Shown: positions 17,158 to 27,964, numbered from the stretch's first letter. The stretch: DNA of 64,000 bases from Cedecea neteri NBRC 105707 = ATCC 33855 (GCF_001571265.1 NZ_BCTL01000024.1:1-64000); one strand, 5' to 3'. Program-made: numbers and translations. Notes: a model not told the origin generated them from the sequence alone.

Positions 17158-17353
17158 CCCCTCACCCCGGCCCTCTCCCAAAGGGAGAGGGTGAAAAAAG
17201 GGAGCCTGCTCCCCCGGGCAAAGGTGCGAAAAGAGTACTAAAAGAAAAGCAGTGGCAGCAGTTATTCCCTCTCCCTTTAAGGATGAGGCAGAAAATCAAT
17301 ATCAGCTCAGTACCGTCCCCTCTCCCCTGTGGGGAGAGGGTTAGGGTGAGGGG
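17158..17353. repeat. Composite palindromic repeat (CCCTCACCC/GGGAGAGGG type) between alsB and alsA
   Basis: The left arm CCCCTCACCCCGGCCCTCTCCC is followed by AAA and GGGAGAGGG (to 17191). The right unit, CCCTCTCCCC to GGGGAGAGGG (17318-17340), ends with TTAGGGTGAGGGG. The outer ends are inverted copies of each other, with about 120 bases between. It is the same family as the copies near 24172, 27965, 31953, 35719 and 63421. Confidence 0.88.
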
Positions 17354-17384
17354 AAACCTTCGCTAAAAATGATTGAGGCTCGTC

Positions 17385-18917
17385 ATGGTCACGCCATACA
17401 TTGCAATGGCGGGGATCGGCAAATCCTTTGGTCCGGTTCACGCATTAAAATCGGTTGATTTAACAATATTCCCCGGCGAAATTCACGCCCTTCTCGGGGA
17501 AAACGGTGCAGGTAAATCAACCCTGATGAAAGTCTTGTCGGGTATTCATGAACCGACCAAAGGCACCATTACGATTAATGATGTTAATTATGAAAAACTT
17601 GATCATAAATTAGCGGCACAGCTCGGCATAGGGATTATTTATCAAGAACTCAGCGTTATTGATGAATTAACGGTTTTAGAAAATCTTTATATTGGCCGTC
17701 ACACAACCAAAAAAGTTTTCGGGATTAATATTGTTGACTGGAAAGAGATGCGTATTCGCGCCGCGATGATGCTTTTACGTGTTGGCTTAAAAGTGGATCT
17801 CGATGAAAAGGTGGGTAATTTATCCATCAGTCACAAGCAAATGTTAGAAATTGCCAAAACATTAATGCTGGACGCCAAAGTGATTATTATGGATGAGCCC
17901 ACGTCTTCTTTAACCAATAAAGAAGTGGATTATCTTTTTCTCATCATGAACCAGCTGCGTAAAGAAGGCACGGCGATGGTGTACATCTCCCATAAGCTTG
18001 CCGAAATCCGCCGCATCTGCGACCGCTATACGGTGATGAAGGACGGCAGCAGCGTCTGCAGCGGCCTGGTCAGCGACGTCTCCAACGACGACATTGTGCG
18101 CCTGATGGTTGGCCGCGAGCTGCAAAACCGCTTTAGCGCGATGAAAGAGAGCGCCGGGAACGTGGAGCATGACGTGGTGTTTGAGGTGAAGCACGTCAGC
18201 AGCCGCGACCGCAAAAAGGTGAAAGATATTTCGTTTAGCGTCAACCGTGGCGAGATTCTGGGCTTTTCCGGCCTCGTAGGATCCGGGCGTACCGAGCTGA
18301 TGGACTGCCTGTTTGGCGTGGATAAACGCTCCTCCGGAGAAATTCTGCTTAACGGCAAAAATATCTCGCCCAGCTCACCGATGGATGCGCTGAAAAAGGG
18401 CATGGGCTACATCACCGAAAGCCGCCGCGATAACGGCTTCTTTGCCAACTTCTCCATCGCGCAGAACATGGCCGTCAGCCAGAGCCTCAAGCGCGGCGGC
18501 TACAAAGGCGCAATGGGCCTGTTTAACGAAGTCGAAGAACGAAAAATTGCCGAAGCCCAGCGCCAGCTGCTGGCGCTGAAGTGCCACAGCGTCGATCAGA
18601 ACATTACCGAGCTTTCCGGCGGCAATCAGCAGAAGGTGCTGATTTCTAAGTGGCTGTGCTGCAACCCGGAGGTGATCATTTTCGATGAGCCTACGCGCGG
18701 GATCGACGTCGGCGCTAAGGCCGAAATTTACAAAGTGATGCGCCAGCTGGCGGATGACGGAAAAGTCATTCTGATGGTGTCGTCTGAGCTTCCCGAAATT
18801 ATCGCCGTCTGCGACCGCATTGCCGTGTTCTGCGAAGGGCGACTGACGCAAATCCTGACCAATCGCGACGATATCAGCGAAGAGGAGATTATGGCATGGG
18901 CATTACCACAAGAATGA
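17385..18917 (+). CDS. alsA: D-allose ABC transporter, ATPase
   Basis: 510 residues from ATG at 17385, preceded by TTGAGG and equal in length to E. coli AlsA. It has two fused ABC domains: Walker [10 protein letters not shown] near 40 with the divergent first signature LSISHKQMLEIAK, and a second cassette with degenerate Walker A (GLVGSGRTEL) but good signature [13 protein letters not shown], as in RbsA-type sugar ATPases. It drives D-allose import with AlsC. It overlaps alsC by 22 bases. Confidence 0.96.
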   Translation: MVTPYIAMAGIGKSFGPVHALKSVDLTIFPGEIHALLGENGAGKSTLMKVLSGIHEPTKGTITINDVNYEKLDHKLAAQLGIGIIYQELSVIDELTVLENLYIGRHTTKKVFGINIVDWKEMRIRAAMMLLRVGLKVDLDEKVGNLSISHKQMLEIAKTLMLDAKVIIMDEPTSSLTNKEVDYLFLIMNQLRKEGTAMVYISHKLAEIRRICDRYTVMKDGSSVCSGLVSDVSNDDIVRLMVGRELQNRFSAMKESAGNVEHDVVFEVKHVSSRDRKKVKDISFSVNRGEILGFSGLVGSGRTELMDCLFGVDKRSSGEILLNGKNISPSSPMDALKKGMGYITESRRDNGFFANFSIAQNMAVSQSLKRGGYKGAMGLFNEVEERKIAEAQRQLLALKCHSVDQNITELSGGNQQKVLISKWLCCNPEVIIFDEPTRGIDVGAKAEIYKVMRQLADDGKVILMVSSELPEIIAVCDRIAVFCEGRLTQILTNRDDISEEEIMAWALPQE

Positions 18918-19876
18918 AACGCGAAGAAAGTGAGAAAAAGCCGTTCAATTTCGCCCAGTTCTGGGACAAATACGGCACCTTCTTCATCCTCGCGATTATC
19001 GTCGGCATCTTCGGCACGCTCTCCGCCGAGTACTTCCTGACGGCCAGCAACATCAGCGCCATCTTCGTGCAAAGCTCGGTGACCGTGCTTATCGGCATGG
19101 GGGAGTTCTTCGCTATTCTTGTGGCGGGGATTGACCTGTCGGTCGGCGCGATTCTGGCACTTTCCGGCATGGTGACCGCCAAGCTGATGCTGGCAGGCGT
19201 CGATCCGTTCCTCGCGGCGCTGATTGGCGGCGTGATTGTCGGCGGGCTGCTCGGGGCGATTAACGGCTGCCTGGTGAACTGGACGGGGCTGCATCCGTTC
19301 ATCATCACGCTCGGCACCAACGCCATCTTCCGGGGCATCACGCTGGTTATTTCCGACGCCAACTCGGTGTACGGCTTCTCGTTCGACTTCGTGAATTTCT
19401 TCGCCGCCACGCCGCTCGGCATTCCGGTGCCGGTGATCTTCTCGCTGATTGTCGCCGGGATACTGTGGTTCCTGACCACCCGCACGCGGCTGGGGCGCAA
19501 TATTTACGCCCTCGGCGGCAATAAGAATTCGGCCTTCTACTCCGGCATCGACGTGAAGTTCCACATGCTGGTGGTGTTCATCATCTCCGGCATCTGCGCC
19601 GGGCTGGCGGGCGTGGTCTCTACCGCGCGTCTTGGGGCGGCAGAACCCCTTGCGGGGATGGGATTTGAAACCTACGCCATCGCCAGCGCGATCATCGGCG
19701 GCACCAGCTTCTTCGGCGGCAAAGGCCGAATTTTCTCGGTGGTGATTGGCGGCCTGATCATCGGCACCATCAACAACGGGCTCAACATCCTCCAGGTACA
19801 AACCTATTACCAGCTGGTGGTGATGGGCGGGCTGATCATCGCCGCGGTGGCCCTGGATCGGTTAATCAGCAAGTAA
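18896..19876 (+). CDS. alsC: D-allose ABC transporter, permease
   Basis: 326 residues with eight to ten hydrophobic segments, an inner-membrane permease of the ribose RbsC type. The family blocks GIDLSVGAILALSGM (about 75-90), HPFIITLGTNAIFRG and ASAIIGGTSFFGGKG are present. It probably works as a homodimer with AlsA. The first 22 bases lie inside alsA. An ERIC element follows before alsE. Confidence 0.96.
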   Translation: MGITTRMKREESEKKPFNFAQFWDKYGTFFILAIIVGIFGTLSAEYFLTASNISAIFVQSSVTVLIGMGEFFAILVAGIDLSVGAILALSGMVTAKLMLAGVDPFLAALIGGVIVGGLLGAINGCLVNWTGLHPFIITLGTNAIFRGITLVISDANSVYGFSFDFVNFFAATPLGIPVPVIFSLIVAGILWFLTTRTRLGRNIYALGGNKNSAFYSGIDVKFHMLVVFIISGICAGLAGVVSTARLGAAEPLAGMGFETYAIASAIIGGTSFFGGKGRIFSVVIGGLIIGTINNGLNILQVQTYYQLVVMGGLIIAAVALDRLISK

Positions 19877-19877
19877 A

Positions 19878-19987
19878 TTCGTCGTCTTTCTAACGGCAGA
19901 TGCGTTGGCTGCATCAGCTCACCCCAGTCACATAGTTAGCTATGCTCCTGGGGACTCGCAGCCTGGCCGCCTTTCTGTCGTCCGAAA
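19878..19987. repeat. ERIC element (enterobacterial repetitive intergenic consensus)
   Basis: The minus strand reads GTGACTGGGGTGAGC and the plus strand GCTCCTGGGGACTCGC, the two conserved core arms of ERIC, around a CATAG-TTAG-CTATG centre. Outer arms GGCTGC/GCAGCC and a GCC-rich pair complete an imperfect palindrome of about 110 bases. It fills nearly all of the alsC-alsE gap and is transcribed within the als operon. Confidence 0.88.
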
Positions 19988-20011
19988 TCCATAGAATTAC
20001 AGGAGCTTATA

Positions 20012-20707
20012 GTGAAAATTTCCCCCTCTTTGATGTGCATGGATCTGGCGAAATTCCAGGAACAAATTGAATTTATCGACCAGCACGCCGACTACTTCCA
20101 TATCGACATTATGGACGGCCACTTTGTGCCGAACCTGACGCTGTCCCCGTTCTTCGTCGGCCAGATCAGGAAGCTTGCGAGCAAGCCGCTGGACTGCCAT
20201 TTGATGGTCACCCGCCCGCAGGATTACATCGTCCCGCTGGCGCAGGCCGGGGCGGACATCATTACCCTGCATCCGGAAACCATTAACGGTCAGGCCTTCC
20301 GACTCATCGAAGAGATCCGCCGCCACGGCATGAAGGTCGGCCTGATTTTGAACCCGGAGACCCCGGTGGAGGCGATGAAGTACTACATTCATAAGGCAGA
20401 CAAGGTGACGGTGATGACCGTTGACCCGGGGTTTGCCGGCCAGCCGTTTATTCCAGAAATGCTGGAAAAAGTGGCCGAGCTGAAAGCCTGGCGCGAACGC
20501 GAAGGGCTGAGCTACGAAATTGAAATTGACGGCTCCTGCAACGCGGCAACCTATGAACGACTCATGGCCGCCGGGGCAGATGTGTTTATCGTCGGCACTT
20601 CCGGGCTGTTTAATCACGCCCGTGACATCGACGAGGCCTGGCAGGTGATGAGCGAGCAGATCCTGGCGGCCAAAAACGAGGTTATACCCCATGCCAAAAC
20701 CGCTTAA
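20012..20707 (+). CDS. alsE: D-allulose-6-phosphate 3-epimerase
   Basis: 231 residues, start codon GTG at 20012 behind AGGAGC; same length as E. coli AlsE. A TIM-barrel of the ribulose-phosphate 3-epimerase family that converts allulose 6-phosphate to fructose 6-phosphate. Metal ligands are seen in [15 protein letters not shown] (residues about 30-44) and CHLMV, with the second Asp in EIDGSCN. It overlaps alsK by 17 bases. Confidence 0.95.
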   Translation: MKISPSLMCMDLAKFQEQIEFIDQHADYFHIDIMDGHFVPNLTLSPFFVGQIRKLASKPLDCHLMVTRPQDYIVPLAQAGADIITLHPETINGQAFRLIEEIRRHGMKVGLILNPETPVEAMKYYIHKADKVTVMTVDPGFAGQPFIPEMLEKVAELKAWREREGLSYEIEIDGSCNAATYERLMAAGADVFIVGTSGLFNHARDIDEAWQVMSEQILAAKNEVIPHAKTA

Positions 20708-21635
20708 CGTGGTGGCCGGAGTGGATATGGGCGCCACCCATATCCGCCTGTGTTTGCAGGATGAGTCCGGCGCGGTGCTGCACTGTGAAAAACAGCGCAC
20801 AGCAGAGATTATCTCGGGGGGCGTAGTCTGCGGGATCGCCCATCTGGTAAACGATCGGTTGGATCGCTTTCACGCCCGCTGCCGCGGCATGGTGATGGGG
20901 TTTCCGGCGCTGGTCGGCAAAGACAAGCGCACGATCATCTCCACGCCCAATTTGCCGCTTGCCGCCGCCGAGTTTAACGAACTGGCGGGCAAGCTGGAGG
21001 ATGCGCTCGGCTGCCCGGTCGAATTTTCACGTGACGTCAATCTGCAGCTCTCGTTCGACGTCGCGCAAAACGGGCTGCAGCAACAGCAGGTGCTCGGGGC
21101 TTATCTCGGCACCGGCATGGGCTTTGCCGTCTGGCTGAACGGCGCCCCCTGGACCGGCGCCCACGGCGTTGCCGGGGAGCTGGGCCATATTCCGCAGGGC
21201 GATATGCACCTGACCTGCGGCTGCGGAAATGCGGGTTGCCTGGAAACGGTGTGCTCGGGGATTGCCCTGAAACGCTGGTACGACGCCAGCCCGCGTGCGT
21301 ATGAAATTGGCGAGCTGTTCAGCGTTGCCGCGCAGGAGCCGTTTGTCGTTGCCCTGCTCGACCATGCGGCGCGCGCCATTGCCACCAGCGTGAATCTGTT
21401 CGACCCGGATGCGGTGATCCTCGGCGGCGGCGTAATGGACATGGTCGATTTTCCACGCGAGGCGCTGATTGCGCAGACTAAACGTTATCTTCGTCGCCCG
21501 CTGCCTCACGATGCCGTGCGCTTTATCGACGCGTCTTCCTCGGCCTTCAACGGCGCTCAGGGAGCGGCTACGCTGGCCCGCGCCTGCTTCCTGCCCGCGC
21601 TTTACGTAGCGCCTCAGCAAGCTGCGCTCGGGTGA
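20691..21635 (+). CDS. alsK: D-allose kinase
   Basis: 314 residues of the ROK family (E. coli AlsK 309). It phosphorylates D-allose at C6 after import. N-terminal phosphate loop [14 protein letters not shown], catalytic region [25 protein letters not shown], and the ROK zinc motif [10 protein letters not shown] (about residues 180-190) are all intact. The last 68 bases overlap, tail to tail, the end of the sensor-kinase gene on the other strand. Confidence 0.95.
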   Translation: MPKPLNVVAGVDMGATHIRLCLQDESGAVLHCEKQRTAEIISGGVVCGIAHLVNDRLDRFHARCRGMVMGFPALVGKDKRTIISTPNLPLAAAEFNELAGKLEDALGCPVEFSRDVNLQLSFDVAQNGLQQQQVLGAYLGTGMGFAVWLNGAPWTGAHGVAGELGHIPQGDMHLTCGCGNAGCLETVCSGIALKRWYDASPRAYEIGELFSVAAQEPFVVALLDHAARAIATSVNLFDPDAVILGGGVMDMVDFPREALIAQTKRYLRRPLPHDAVRFIDASSSAFNGAQGAATLARACFLPALYVAPQQAALG

Positions 21636-24150
21636 AAGGCTTACGCAGCAGCTCCACCTCCGGCTGGTGCTGCTCGCTGCGGCGTAGGTCCTGCCCGCTT
21701 ACCAGCAGCAAATCCAGCTGAGGATGATGGCGGCGAGCCTGCTGGAGCACGTCCGCGCCGCTTAGCTCGCCGGGCAGCATCAGGTCGCTGATCACAATGC
21801 TAATGTCCGGCACCTCGCTCATCAGCTGCAGCGCCTGCTGGCTGTCGCTGGCTTCCAGCGTCAGGTAACCCAACTGATGCAGCTGTTCGCACAGCGTCTG
21901 GCGCACGTCCGGCTCATCTTCAAGCACCAGCACAAGCTGGTCGGAAATATCGGCCTGTTCATCGGCTACAGGCAGCGCCTCAGGTTGAACCTCCGCAGAC
22001 GCCCGAGGCAGTTGCAGTCTGACCCGAGTCCCTTTGCCAGGCTCGCTTTCTATTTGCACTCGCCCGCCTGACTGGCGCACAAAGCCATAAACCATCGACA
22101 GCCCAAGCCCGCTGCCGCTGCCGGTCTGTTTGGTGGTGAAGAACGGTTCAAACACCTGCGCTTTCACCTCATCCGTCATGCCGTGCCCGGTGTCGGCGAC
22201 CTCAACCACTACCATATCCTGCTTGCGCCCTTCGCCGCGAACCACGCGCTGGTTCCAGGTACGAATCTTAATTTCACCGCTGCGCCCTTCCATCGCGTCC
22301 CTGGCGTTCATCACCAGGTTAATGATCGCGTTCTCCAGCTGATTGACGTCGATCCACGCGGGCCAGGCGGGCTGCTGGGCTTCAACGGTAAGCGTGAGAT
22401 GGGCGGGCAAAGAGTGGCGCATCAGCGGGTCGAGGTTTTCCAGTAGGCTTTTCATCGCCACCGCCCTCGGGTGCAGCGATTGCTTACGGGAAAAGGCGAG
22501 CAGCCGCTGGGTTAGCTGCGCGCCACGCTCGGCGGCCTTAAGCGCACGCTGAATGCGCATGGCATCCGACGAGTCTGTCGCGGTCAGCTCCAGACTGCCG
22601 ATGATTACCGCCAGCAGGTTGTTAAAGTCGTGCGCCAGGCCACCGGTAAGCTGCCCCACCGCCTTCATTTTTTGGCTGTGTACCAGCGCTTCTTCCAGCG
22701 CTTTGCGCTCGCTACGCTCCAGCACCACGTTCACCATGCCCCGCCCCGGCACCGGGCTAAAACGCAGCTCGATGGTGCGGCCGTCTGCCAGCCTCAGCTC
22801 CTGCGGCTTCGGCAAGGGCCGGGATAGATTGCCCAGCATGTGTTCCTGCAGCGGCGTGACCTGCTTCAGCAGCCCGAGATAGTGCTGGCCACGCTGCAGG
22901 CGCTGCGGCTCAAGCCCCAGCAGCAGCGGATATTGCTGATTCCATACCACCAGGAAACCGTCGCTGTCGAACAGCGCAAAGCCATCGCGCATGGCGTGGA
23001 AGGTGGTTTCCAGCAGGGTACTTTTTTCTTTCAGCAGGCGTGAGGTGTGCTCCAGCGAAGCGGTATTACGGGCAAAGACGTTGAACGCCCTGGCCAGCTC
23101 GCCCAGCTCATCGCGCCGCTGCTGCGCGGGCACGCTGACCTCTTTTTCGCCTTTCGCCAGCCGCGTCATCGCCTGGGAAATCGCCGTTAAGTTTGAGCCC
23201 AGGTTGCGGTAAATATACAGCCCGGCAAACCCGGTGATCACCAGCGCCAGCAGGGCAAACAGGCCGATAAAAGCGATGATGGACTGCAAATCCCGATGGC
23301 TTTGCTGGCTGCGCTGCCGGGATTCTTCCCCGACTTTTTGCACATACAGGTTGATGTCCTGGTTCAGAAAAGCCACCAGCGCTTTGATGTGGTACATGTG
23401 CCAGGCGATGCCCAGGTCGCTTTCCTCAAGCTGCGCAGAAAGCGGCGGCAGCTGGCGCAGGCCGTTTCTGAACTGCTGCAAAATGCTGTCCGACAACGGC
23501 GACGGCGCTCGTTCGGGGAGAAGCTGCATCACTTCGCTAAGCTGGCGCACCGCAGGCCTCGGCGAGGAGGACTGAATCGCCACCAGAATCAGGCGATCCA
23601 TCTCTTTGAGCAGCCCGGCATCCGGCACGTTCAGCCCTTCGCGCGCGTTGACCTCCTGCAGGTGCTCAAGGTAGCTCTGGTTTTGGTACAACGCGCTTAG
23701 CAGCAGATTGCGTTGCAGGTGGCGGCGGTGCCCCATCACCAGCATGTTAGTGACGCTGCTTTCCAGCTCGTTGCTGCGGTCGATGATCCGGCTAACCAGC
23801 TGCGGCTCGCGGCTCGCCAGCGGCGCGGTGGCCAGGTGAGAAAGCGAGTTTTGCAGCGAAAGCTGGGTTTGCTTCAGGCTTGCCGCCTCGCTCTGGTATT
23901 CCAGCGCGCCGACAACCTGAGAAAGCCTGACCGCCGCCGTCGCCACGTTGGAGGTGTCGCGCGCCAGCTCCATGCTGCCGGACATGTCGAGCAGCGTTTG
24001 CCCCTGCACCTGCTCCTGAAGGCGGCTGGCGTGCTCAAAGCCGAGCACCGCCACACCGCAGACCATCAGCGTGACCGCCACCACCAGCAGGTTAAAGAAC
24101 AGCAGGCGGCCACGGGCGCTGGCGAAGAAGGAGGGGCGAGGCTGGGTCAT
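21568..24150 (-). CDS. Hybrid sensor histidine kinase of the sugar ABC locus
   Basis: 860 residues. Membrane segments at about 17-38 and 290-314 enclose a helical periplasmic sensor of some 250 residues, reminiscent of TorS. They are followed by HAMP (about 315-365), a PAS-type domain (about 380-480), a HisKA helix with phospho-acceptor His507 (GGLAHDFNN), an ATPase domain (N-box near 609-620, DTGHGM 653-658) and a receiver domain with EDEP at 744-747 and Asp789. No HPt domain is present. It lies beside a sugar ABC operon whose far end carries a response regulator, so the two probably form one system. The sensed ligand is unknown; its periplasmic domain might read the binding protein of the transporter. 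Confidence 0.8.
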   Translation of the reverse strand: MTQPRPSFFASARGRLLFFNLLVVAVTLMVCGVAVLGFEHASRLQEQVQGQTLLDMSGSMELARDTSNVATAAVRLSQVVGALEYQSEAASLKQTQLSLQNSLSHLATAPLASREPQLVSRIIDRSNELESSVTNMLVMGHRRHLQRNLLLSALYQNQSYLEHLQEVNAREGLNVPDAGLLKEMDRLILVAIQSSSPRPAVRQLSEVMQLLPERAPSPLSDSILQQFRNGLRQLPPLSAQLEESDLGIAWHMYHIKALVAFLNQDINLYVQKVGEESRQRSQQSHRDLQSIIAFIGLFALLALVITGFAGLYIYRNLGSNLTAISQAMTRLAKGEKEVSVPAQQRRDELGELARAFNVFARNTASLEHTSRLLKEKSTLLETTFHAMRDGFALFDSDGFLVVWNQQYPLLLGLEPQRLQRGQHYLGLLKQVTPLQEHMLGNLSRPLPKPQELRLADGRTIELRFSPVPGRGMVNVVLERSERKALEEALVHSQKMKAVGQLTGGLAHDFNNLLAVIIGSLELTATDSSDAMRIQRALKAAERGAQLTQRLLAFSRKQSLHPRAVAMKSLLENLDPLMRHSLPAHLTLTVEAQQPAWPAWIDVNQLENAIINLVMNARDAMEGRSGEIKIRTWNQRVVRGEGRKQDMVVVEVADTGHGMTDEVKAQVFEPFFTTKQTGSGSGLGLSMVYGFVRQSGGRVQIESEPGKGTRVRLQLPRASAEVQPEALPVADEQADISDQLVLVLEDEPDVRQTLCEQLHQLGYLTLEASDSQQALQLMSEVPDISIVISDLMLPGELSGADVLQQARRHHPQLDLLLVSGQDLRRSEQHQPEVELLRKPFTRAQLAEALRKARAGSRRGPA

Positions 24151-24171
24151 AGAGGCTCCGTGGTTGATTGT

Positions 24172-24297
24172 GCCCTCTCACCCTCTCCCCCAGGGGAGAG
24201 GGGAAAAAAGGGGTAACCTCTCCCCTGGCGAAGTGGAGAAAAATTAGCACGCCGCTTTTCCCCCTCTCCCTTTTAGGGAGAGGGTCGGGGTGAGGGT
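24172..24297. repeat. Composite palindromic repeat in the kinase/ABC divergent region
   Basis: The left unit CCCTCTCCCC-CA-GGGGAGAGGGG (24181-24203) and the right unit CCCTCTCCC-TTTTA-GGGAGAGGG (24262-24284) belong to the same family as the copy behind alsB. The right end continues TCGGGGTGAGGG. It starts only 21 bases upstream of the kinase start codon, an unusual place for this class. Confidence 0.85.
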
Positions 24298-24471
24298 CAC
24301 ACATTCACTCCAGTTAAGCATTGCACGGATTTTGATAAATGTTTCCGCACCGGGAATGTGATCCAGGTTAACTATTCAACTCTATGACAAATATGAACGG
24401 CCGCTGACATTTTGCATTTACCGGCATGTGGTTGACTGGCGCTTATTGATAACCACCACAGGCGCCGCACC
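24298..24471 (+). promoter_or_regulatory. Promoter region of the sugar ABC operon with possible regulator sites
   Basis: Behind the repeat lies AT-richer DNA. AATGTGATCCAGGTTAAC (about 24355-24372) resembles a CRP site with a poor right half. CTATTCAACT (24372-24381) and ATATGAACGG (24391-24400) form an inverted pair; the second read on the minus strand is one base from the TorR box CTGTTCATAT. The assignment to the adjacent response regulator is speculative. Confidence 0.35.
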
Positions 24472-25995
24472 ATGAGCAGAGTTCCCATTCTGGAAATGCG
24501 CAATATTGCCAAGTCATTTGGCAAGTTTTATGCGCTAAAAGGCGTCGATTTAACGGTATTTTCCGGTGAGATCCATGCCCTGATGGGCGAAAACGGGGCG
24601 GGTAAAAGCACCCTGATGAAGATCCTCGCCGGGGCTTACATCGCCACCAGCGGCGAAGTGCTGATTGACGGCGAACCCTATGCCATCAAAGGCCCGAAAG
24701 ATGCCCTGAACGCGGGCATCACGCTGATTTATCAGGAGATGCAGCTCGCCCCAAACCTTACCGTGGCGGAGAACATTTTCCTCGGCAGCGAACTGGCGCG
24801 CGGCGGCCTGGTGCAGCGTAAAGAGATGGTGCAGCAGGCGCAGGCGGTGATTGACCGCCTCGGGGCGCAGTTTAAAGCAACCGACCTCGTCATGAAGCTG
24901 ACCATTGCCGAGCAGCAGCAGGTTGAGATCGCCCGCGCGCTCCAGCGCAAAAGCCGCATTCTGGTGATGGATGAACCCACCGCCGCCCTCTCCTCCCGCG
25001 AAACGCATCGCCTGTTTGAGCTGATTTTCCGCCTGCGTGATGAAGGCATGGCGATTATCTACATCAGTCACCGCATGGCGGAAATTTATGAGCTGTCAGA
25101 CCGGGTCAGCGTGCTGCGCGACGGCCAGTACGTCGGCAGCCTGACGCGCGAAAATCTTAACGCCAGCGAGCTGGTGAAAATGATGGTTGGGCGACCGCTC
25201 AGCGACCTGTTTAACAAAGAGCGTGATATCCCGCTCGGCAGCCCTCGCCTCAACGTTCATCACCTGACGGACAGCGGAAAAGTGCTGCCCGTCAGCCTGC
25301 ACGTTCGCTCCGGGGAAATTGTCGGCCTGGCCGGGCTGGTTGGTGCCGGGCGTTCAGAGCTGGCGCAGCTGATCTTCGGCGTGCGTAAGGCCACGGGCGG
25401 TACGGTTGAGATAGACGGCGAGCCGGTGACGCTTCACTCCCCTCGCGAGGCGATTCAACACGGCATCGGCTTCCTGACGGAAAACCGCAAAGAGCAGGGG
25501 CTGTTCCTCGAGCTGGCCGCGCAGGACAACATCACCATGGCCACGCTTGAGCGTGACGCTCATTTCGGCATGCTCGACCGCAAAAAAGCCCAGACCATTT
25601 CCGACGACGCCATCAGCCTGCTGAATATCCGCGTGCCGCACGCCCAGGTTCGCGCCGGGGGCCTGTCCGGCGGAAACCAACAAAAGCTGCTGATTTCCCG
25701 CTGGGTTGCCATTGGGCCACGCATTCTGATCCTCGATGAGCCTACGCGCGGCGTGGACGTCGGCGCCAAAAGCGAGATTTACCGCATCATGAACCAGCTG
25801 GCCCGCCAGGGCGTGGCCATTTTAATGATTTCCAGCGAGCTGCCCGAAGTGGTGGGCATGAGCGACCGGGTGTACGTCATGCGCGAAGGCAGCATTGCCG
25901 GCGAGCTGCTGCGCCACGACATTACGCAAGAAAATATTATGACCCTGGCTACCGGCGTGACCGAGGCCCATAAGAAAGAGGTTCACCATGACTAA
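24472..25995 (+). CDS. Sugar ABC transporter ATPase (RbsA type)
   Basis: 507 residues with two ABC cassettes. Domain one has Walker [10 protein letters not shown] near 40, the divergent signature [15 protein letters not shown] and Walker [14 protein letters not shown]. Domain two has the degenerate [10 protein letters not shown] and a normal [14 protein letters not shown] with [16 protein letters not shown]. This is the ribose/xylose/galactose importer architecture. The linked D-lyxose isomerase suggests D-lyxose or another pentose as cargo, but the substrate cannot be read from the ATPase. It overlaps the permease gene by 8 bases. Confidence 0.88.
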   Translation: MSRVPILEMRNIAKSFGKFYALKGVDLTVFSGEIHALMGENGAGKSTLMKILAGAYIATSGEVLIDGEPYAIKGPKDALNAGITLIYQEMQLAPNLTVAENIFLGSELARGGLVQRKEMVQQAQAVIDRLGAQFKATDLVMKLTIAEQQQVEIARALQRKSRILVMDEPTAALSSRETHRLFELIFRLRDEGMAIIYISHRMAEIYELSDRVSVLRDGQYVGSLTRENLNASELVKMMVGRPLSDLFNKERDIPLGSPRLNVHHLTDSGKVLPVSLHVRSGEIVGLAGLVGAGRSELAQLIFGVRKATGGTVEIDGEPVTLHSPREAIQHGIGFLTENRKEQGLFLELAAQDNITMATLERDAHFGMLDRKKAQTISDDAISLLNIRVPHAQVRAGGLSGGNQQKLLISRWVAIGPRILILDEPTRGVDVGAKSEIYRIMNQLARQGVAILMISSELPEVVGMSDRVYVMREGSIAGELLRHDITQENIMTLATGVTEAHKKEVHHD

Positions 25996-26980
25996 CTCAG
26001 GCACGCAACCGGTGGCAAAATCCGCCTCGCTTAAAAAAGCCCTGTTCGGCGATTTGATGCAAACCGTCGGTATTTTGCCGATTTTGATACTGATCGTCGC
26101 CGTATTTGGCTTTGTGGCACCGAACTTCTTCACCGAGTCTAACCTGCTCAATATCGCCCGGCAGTCGTCTATCAACATCGTGCTGGCGGCGGGGATGACC
26201 TTCATTATTCTGACCGGCGGTATCGACCTGTCCGTGGGCTCAATTCTCGGCACCACCGCCGTGACGGCAATGGTCGTGTCGCTGATGCCCGGCTGGGAGG
26301 GGCTGTCGATTCCGGCAGCGCTGCTGATGGGCACCGGGCTCGGGCTGTTTAACGGCATGCTGGTCGCCTGGGCTGGGCTGCCGCCGTTTATCGTCACGCT
26401 CGGTACCTATACCGCGCTGCGCGGTGCGGCGTATCTGCTGGCCGACGGCACAACGGTGATTAACTCCAACATCAACTTCGAGTGGATTGGTAACGCCTAT
26501 CTCGGCCCGGTGCCGTGGCTGGTGGTTATCGCCCTGCTGGTGATTGCGGTGTGCTGGTTCATTCTGCGCCGTACCACGCTGGGGGTTCATATCTACGCGG
26601 TGGGCGGCAACATGCAGGCGGCACGCCTGACCGGCATCAAAGTGTGGATGGTGCTGCTGTTCGTGTACGGCATGAGCGGCCTGCTTTCCGGGCTCGGCGG
26701 CATCATGAGCGCGTCACGTCTTTACAGCGCCAACGGCAACCTCGGCGTGGGCTATGAGCTGGACGCGATTGCCGCCGTTATCCTCGGCGGAACCAGCTTC
26801 GTGGGCGGGATAGGCACCATCACCGGCACGCTGGTGGGGGCGCTGATTATCGCCACGCTCAACAACGGCATGACGCTGATGGGCGTCTCCTATTTCTGGC
26901 AATTGGTGATCAAAGGGGCGGTGATCATCATAGCGGTGCTGATCGACAAATACCGTACCCGTCACCATCAAAGTGCATAA
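25988..26980 (+). CDS. Sugar ABC transporter permease (RbsC type)
   Basis: 330 residues with eight to ten membrane segments. Conserved family blocks are [19 protein letters not shown] (about 76-95), [21 protein letters not shown] and [23 protein letters not shown]. An inner-membrane partner of the preceding ATPase. Its start overlaps that gene (ATG at 25988 inside the last codons), and the binding-protein gene follows after 35 bases with AGTGAGGA as ribosome site. Confidence 0.88.
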   Translation: MTNSGTQPVAKSASLKKALFGDLMQTVGILPILILIVAVFGFVAPNFFTESNLLNIARQSSINIVLAAGMTFIILTGGIDLSVGSILGTTAVTAMVVSLMPGWEGLSIPAALLMGTGLGLFNGMLVAWAGLPPFIVTLGTYTALRGAAYLLADGTTVINSNINFEWIGNAYLGPVPWLVVIALLVIAVCWFILRRTTLGVHIYAVGGNMQAARLTGIKVWMVLLFVYGMSGLLSGLGGIMSASRLYSANGNLGVGYELDAIAAVILGGTSFVGGIGTITGTLVGALIIATLNNGMTLMGVSYFWQLVIKGAVIIIAVLIDKYRTRHHQSA

Positions 26981-27015
26981 CAACAAAACCCTACCCTAAG
27001 AGTGAGGAAAACAGC

Positions 27016-27960
27016 ATGCGTTTGAAACCTATAGTTACTGCGTTACTGGCTGGTGCAATGATCGCAGGCGCGCCGTTTGCCCAGGCGAAAGAGTTAAAGT
27101 CTATCGGCGTGACGGTGGGCGACCTCGCCAACCCGTTCTTCGTGCAAATAACCAAGGGCGCCGAGCTGGAAGCCCGCAAGCTCGCTGGCGACAACGTGAA
27201 GGTGACGCTGGTCTCCAGCGGCTACGATCTCGGCCAGCAGGTGGCGCAGATCGATAACTTTATCGCCGCGAAGGTGGACATGATCATCCTTAACGCCGCA
27301 GATTCCAAAGGGATCGGCCCGGCGGTAAAACGTGCGAAAGACGCCGGGATCGTTGTTGTGGCGGTGGACGTCGCGGCTGACGGCGCCGATGCCACGATCA
27401 CTTCCGATAACACCCAGGCCGGGCAAATGGCCTGTAAGTACATTTCCGACCGCCTGAAAGACAAAGGCAACGTGGTTATCATCAACGGGCCGCCGGTTTC
27501 CGCCGTGCAGAACCGCGTTGAGGGCTGCGAAACCGAATTCAAAAAACACCCGGACATTAAGATCCTTTCCTCTAATCAGAATGCTAAGGGCAGCCGTGAA
27601 GGCGGCCTGGAAGTGATGACCTCGCTATTAGCGGCGAATCCGAAGATCGACGGCGTGTTTGCGATCAACGATCCGACGGCGATCGGGGCCGATCTGGCGG
27701 CAAAACAGGCCCAGCGTAATGAGTTCTTTATTGTCGGCGTGGACGGTAGCCCGGACGGTGAGGAGGCCCTGAAGCGTGGCGGCAGTTCGCTGTTTGTGGC
27801 GACGCCAGCGCAGGATCCGCAGGTAATGGCGGCGAAAGCGGTCGAGATTGGCTACGACATCTTGCAGGGTAAACCCGCGCCGAAAGGCCCGGTGCTGATC
27901 CCGGTGACGATGATCGATAAGAGCAATATCGGCAGCTACAAAGGGTGGACGGTGAAGTAA
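27016..27960 (+). CDS. Sugar ABC transporter periplasmic binding protein
   Basis: 314 residues: signal peptide to AQA (about residue 24), then a type I periplasmic-binding fold of the ribose-binding family (IGVTVGDLANPFFVQITKGAELEARK). Conserved PTAIGADLAAKQAQ and VGVDGSPDGEEAL lie in the C-terminal half. It supplies sugar to the preceding permease and ATPase. Unlike alsB it is the third gene of its transporter set. A CCCTCACCC-type repeat follows immediately, as behind alsB. Confidence 0.88.
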   Translation: MRLKPIVTALLAGAMIAGAPFAQAKELKSIGVTVGDLANPFFVQITKGAELEARKLAGDNVKVTLVSSGYDLGQQVAQIDNFIAAKVDMIILNAADSKGIGPAVKRAKDAGIVVVAVDVAADGADATITSDNTQAGQMACKYISDRLKDKGNVVIINGPPVSAVQNRVEGCETEFKKHPDIKILSSNQNAKGSREGGLEVMTSLLAANPKIDGVFAINDPTAIGADLAAKQAQRNEFFIVGVDGSPDGEEALKRGGSSLFVATPAQDPQVMAAKAVEIGYDILQGKPAPKGPVLIPVTMIDKSNIGSYKGWTVK

Positions 27961-27964
27961 TTTG

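Noticed and set aside
17148-17366. 72-codon frame between alsB and alsA
   Set aside because: It is a translation of the palindromic repeat (a PHPGPLPKGEG-type peptide), not a gene.
18728-19801. 357-codon minus-strand frame opposite alsA and alsC
   Set aside because: Shadow of certain genes; His/Asp/Glu-rich low-complexity content is typical of reversed coding strand.
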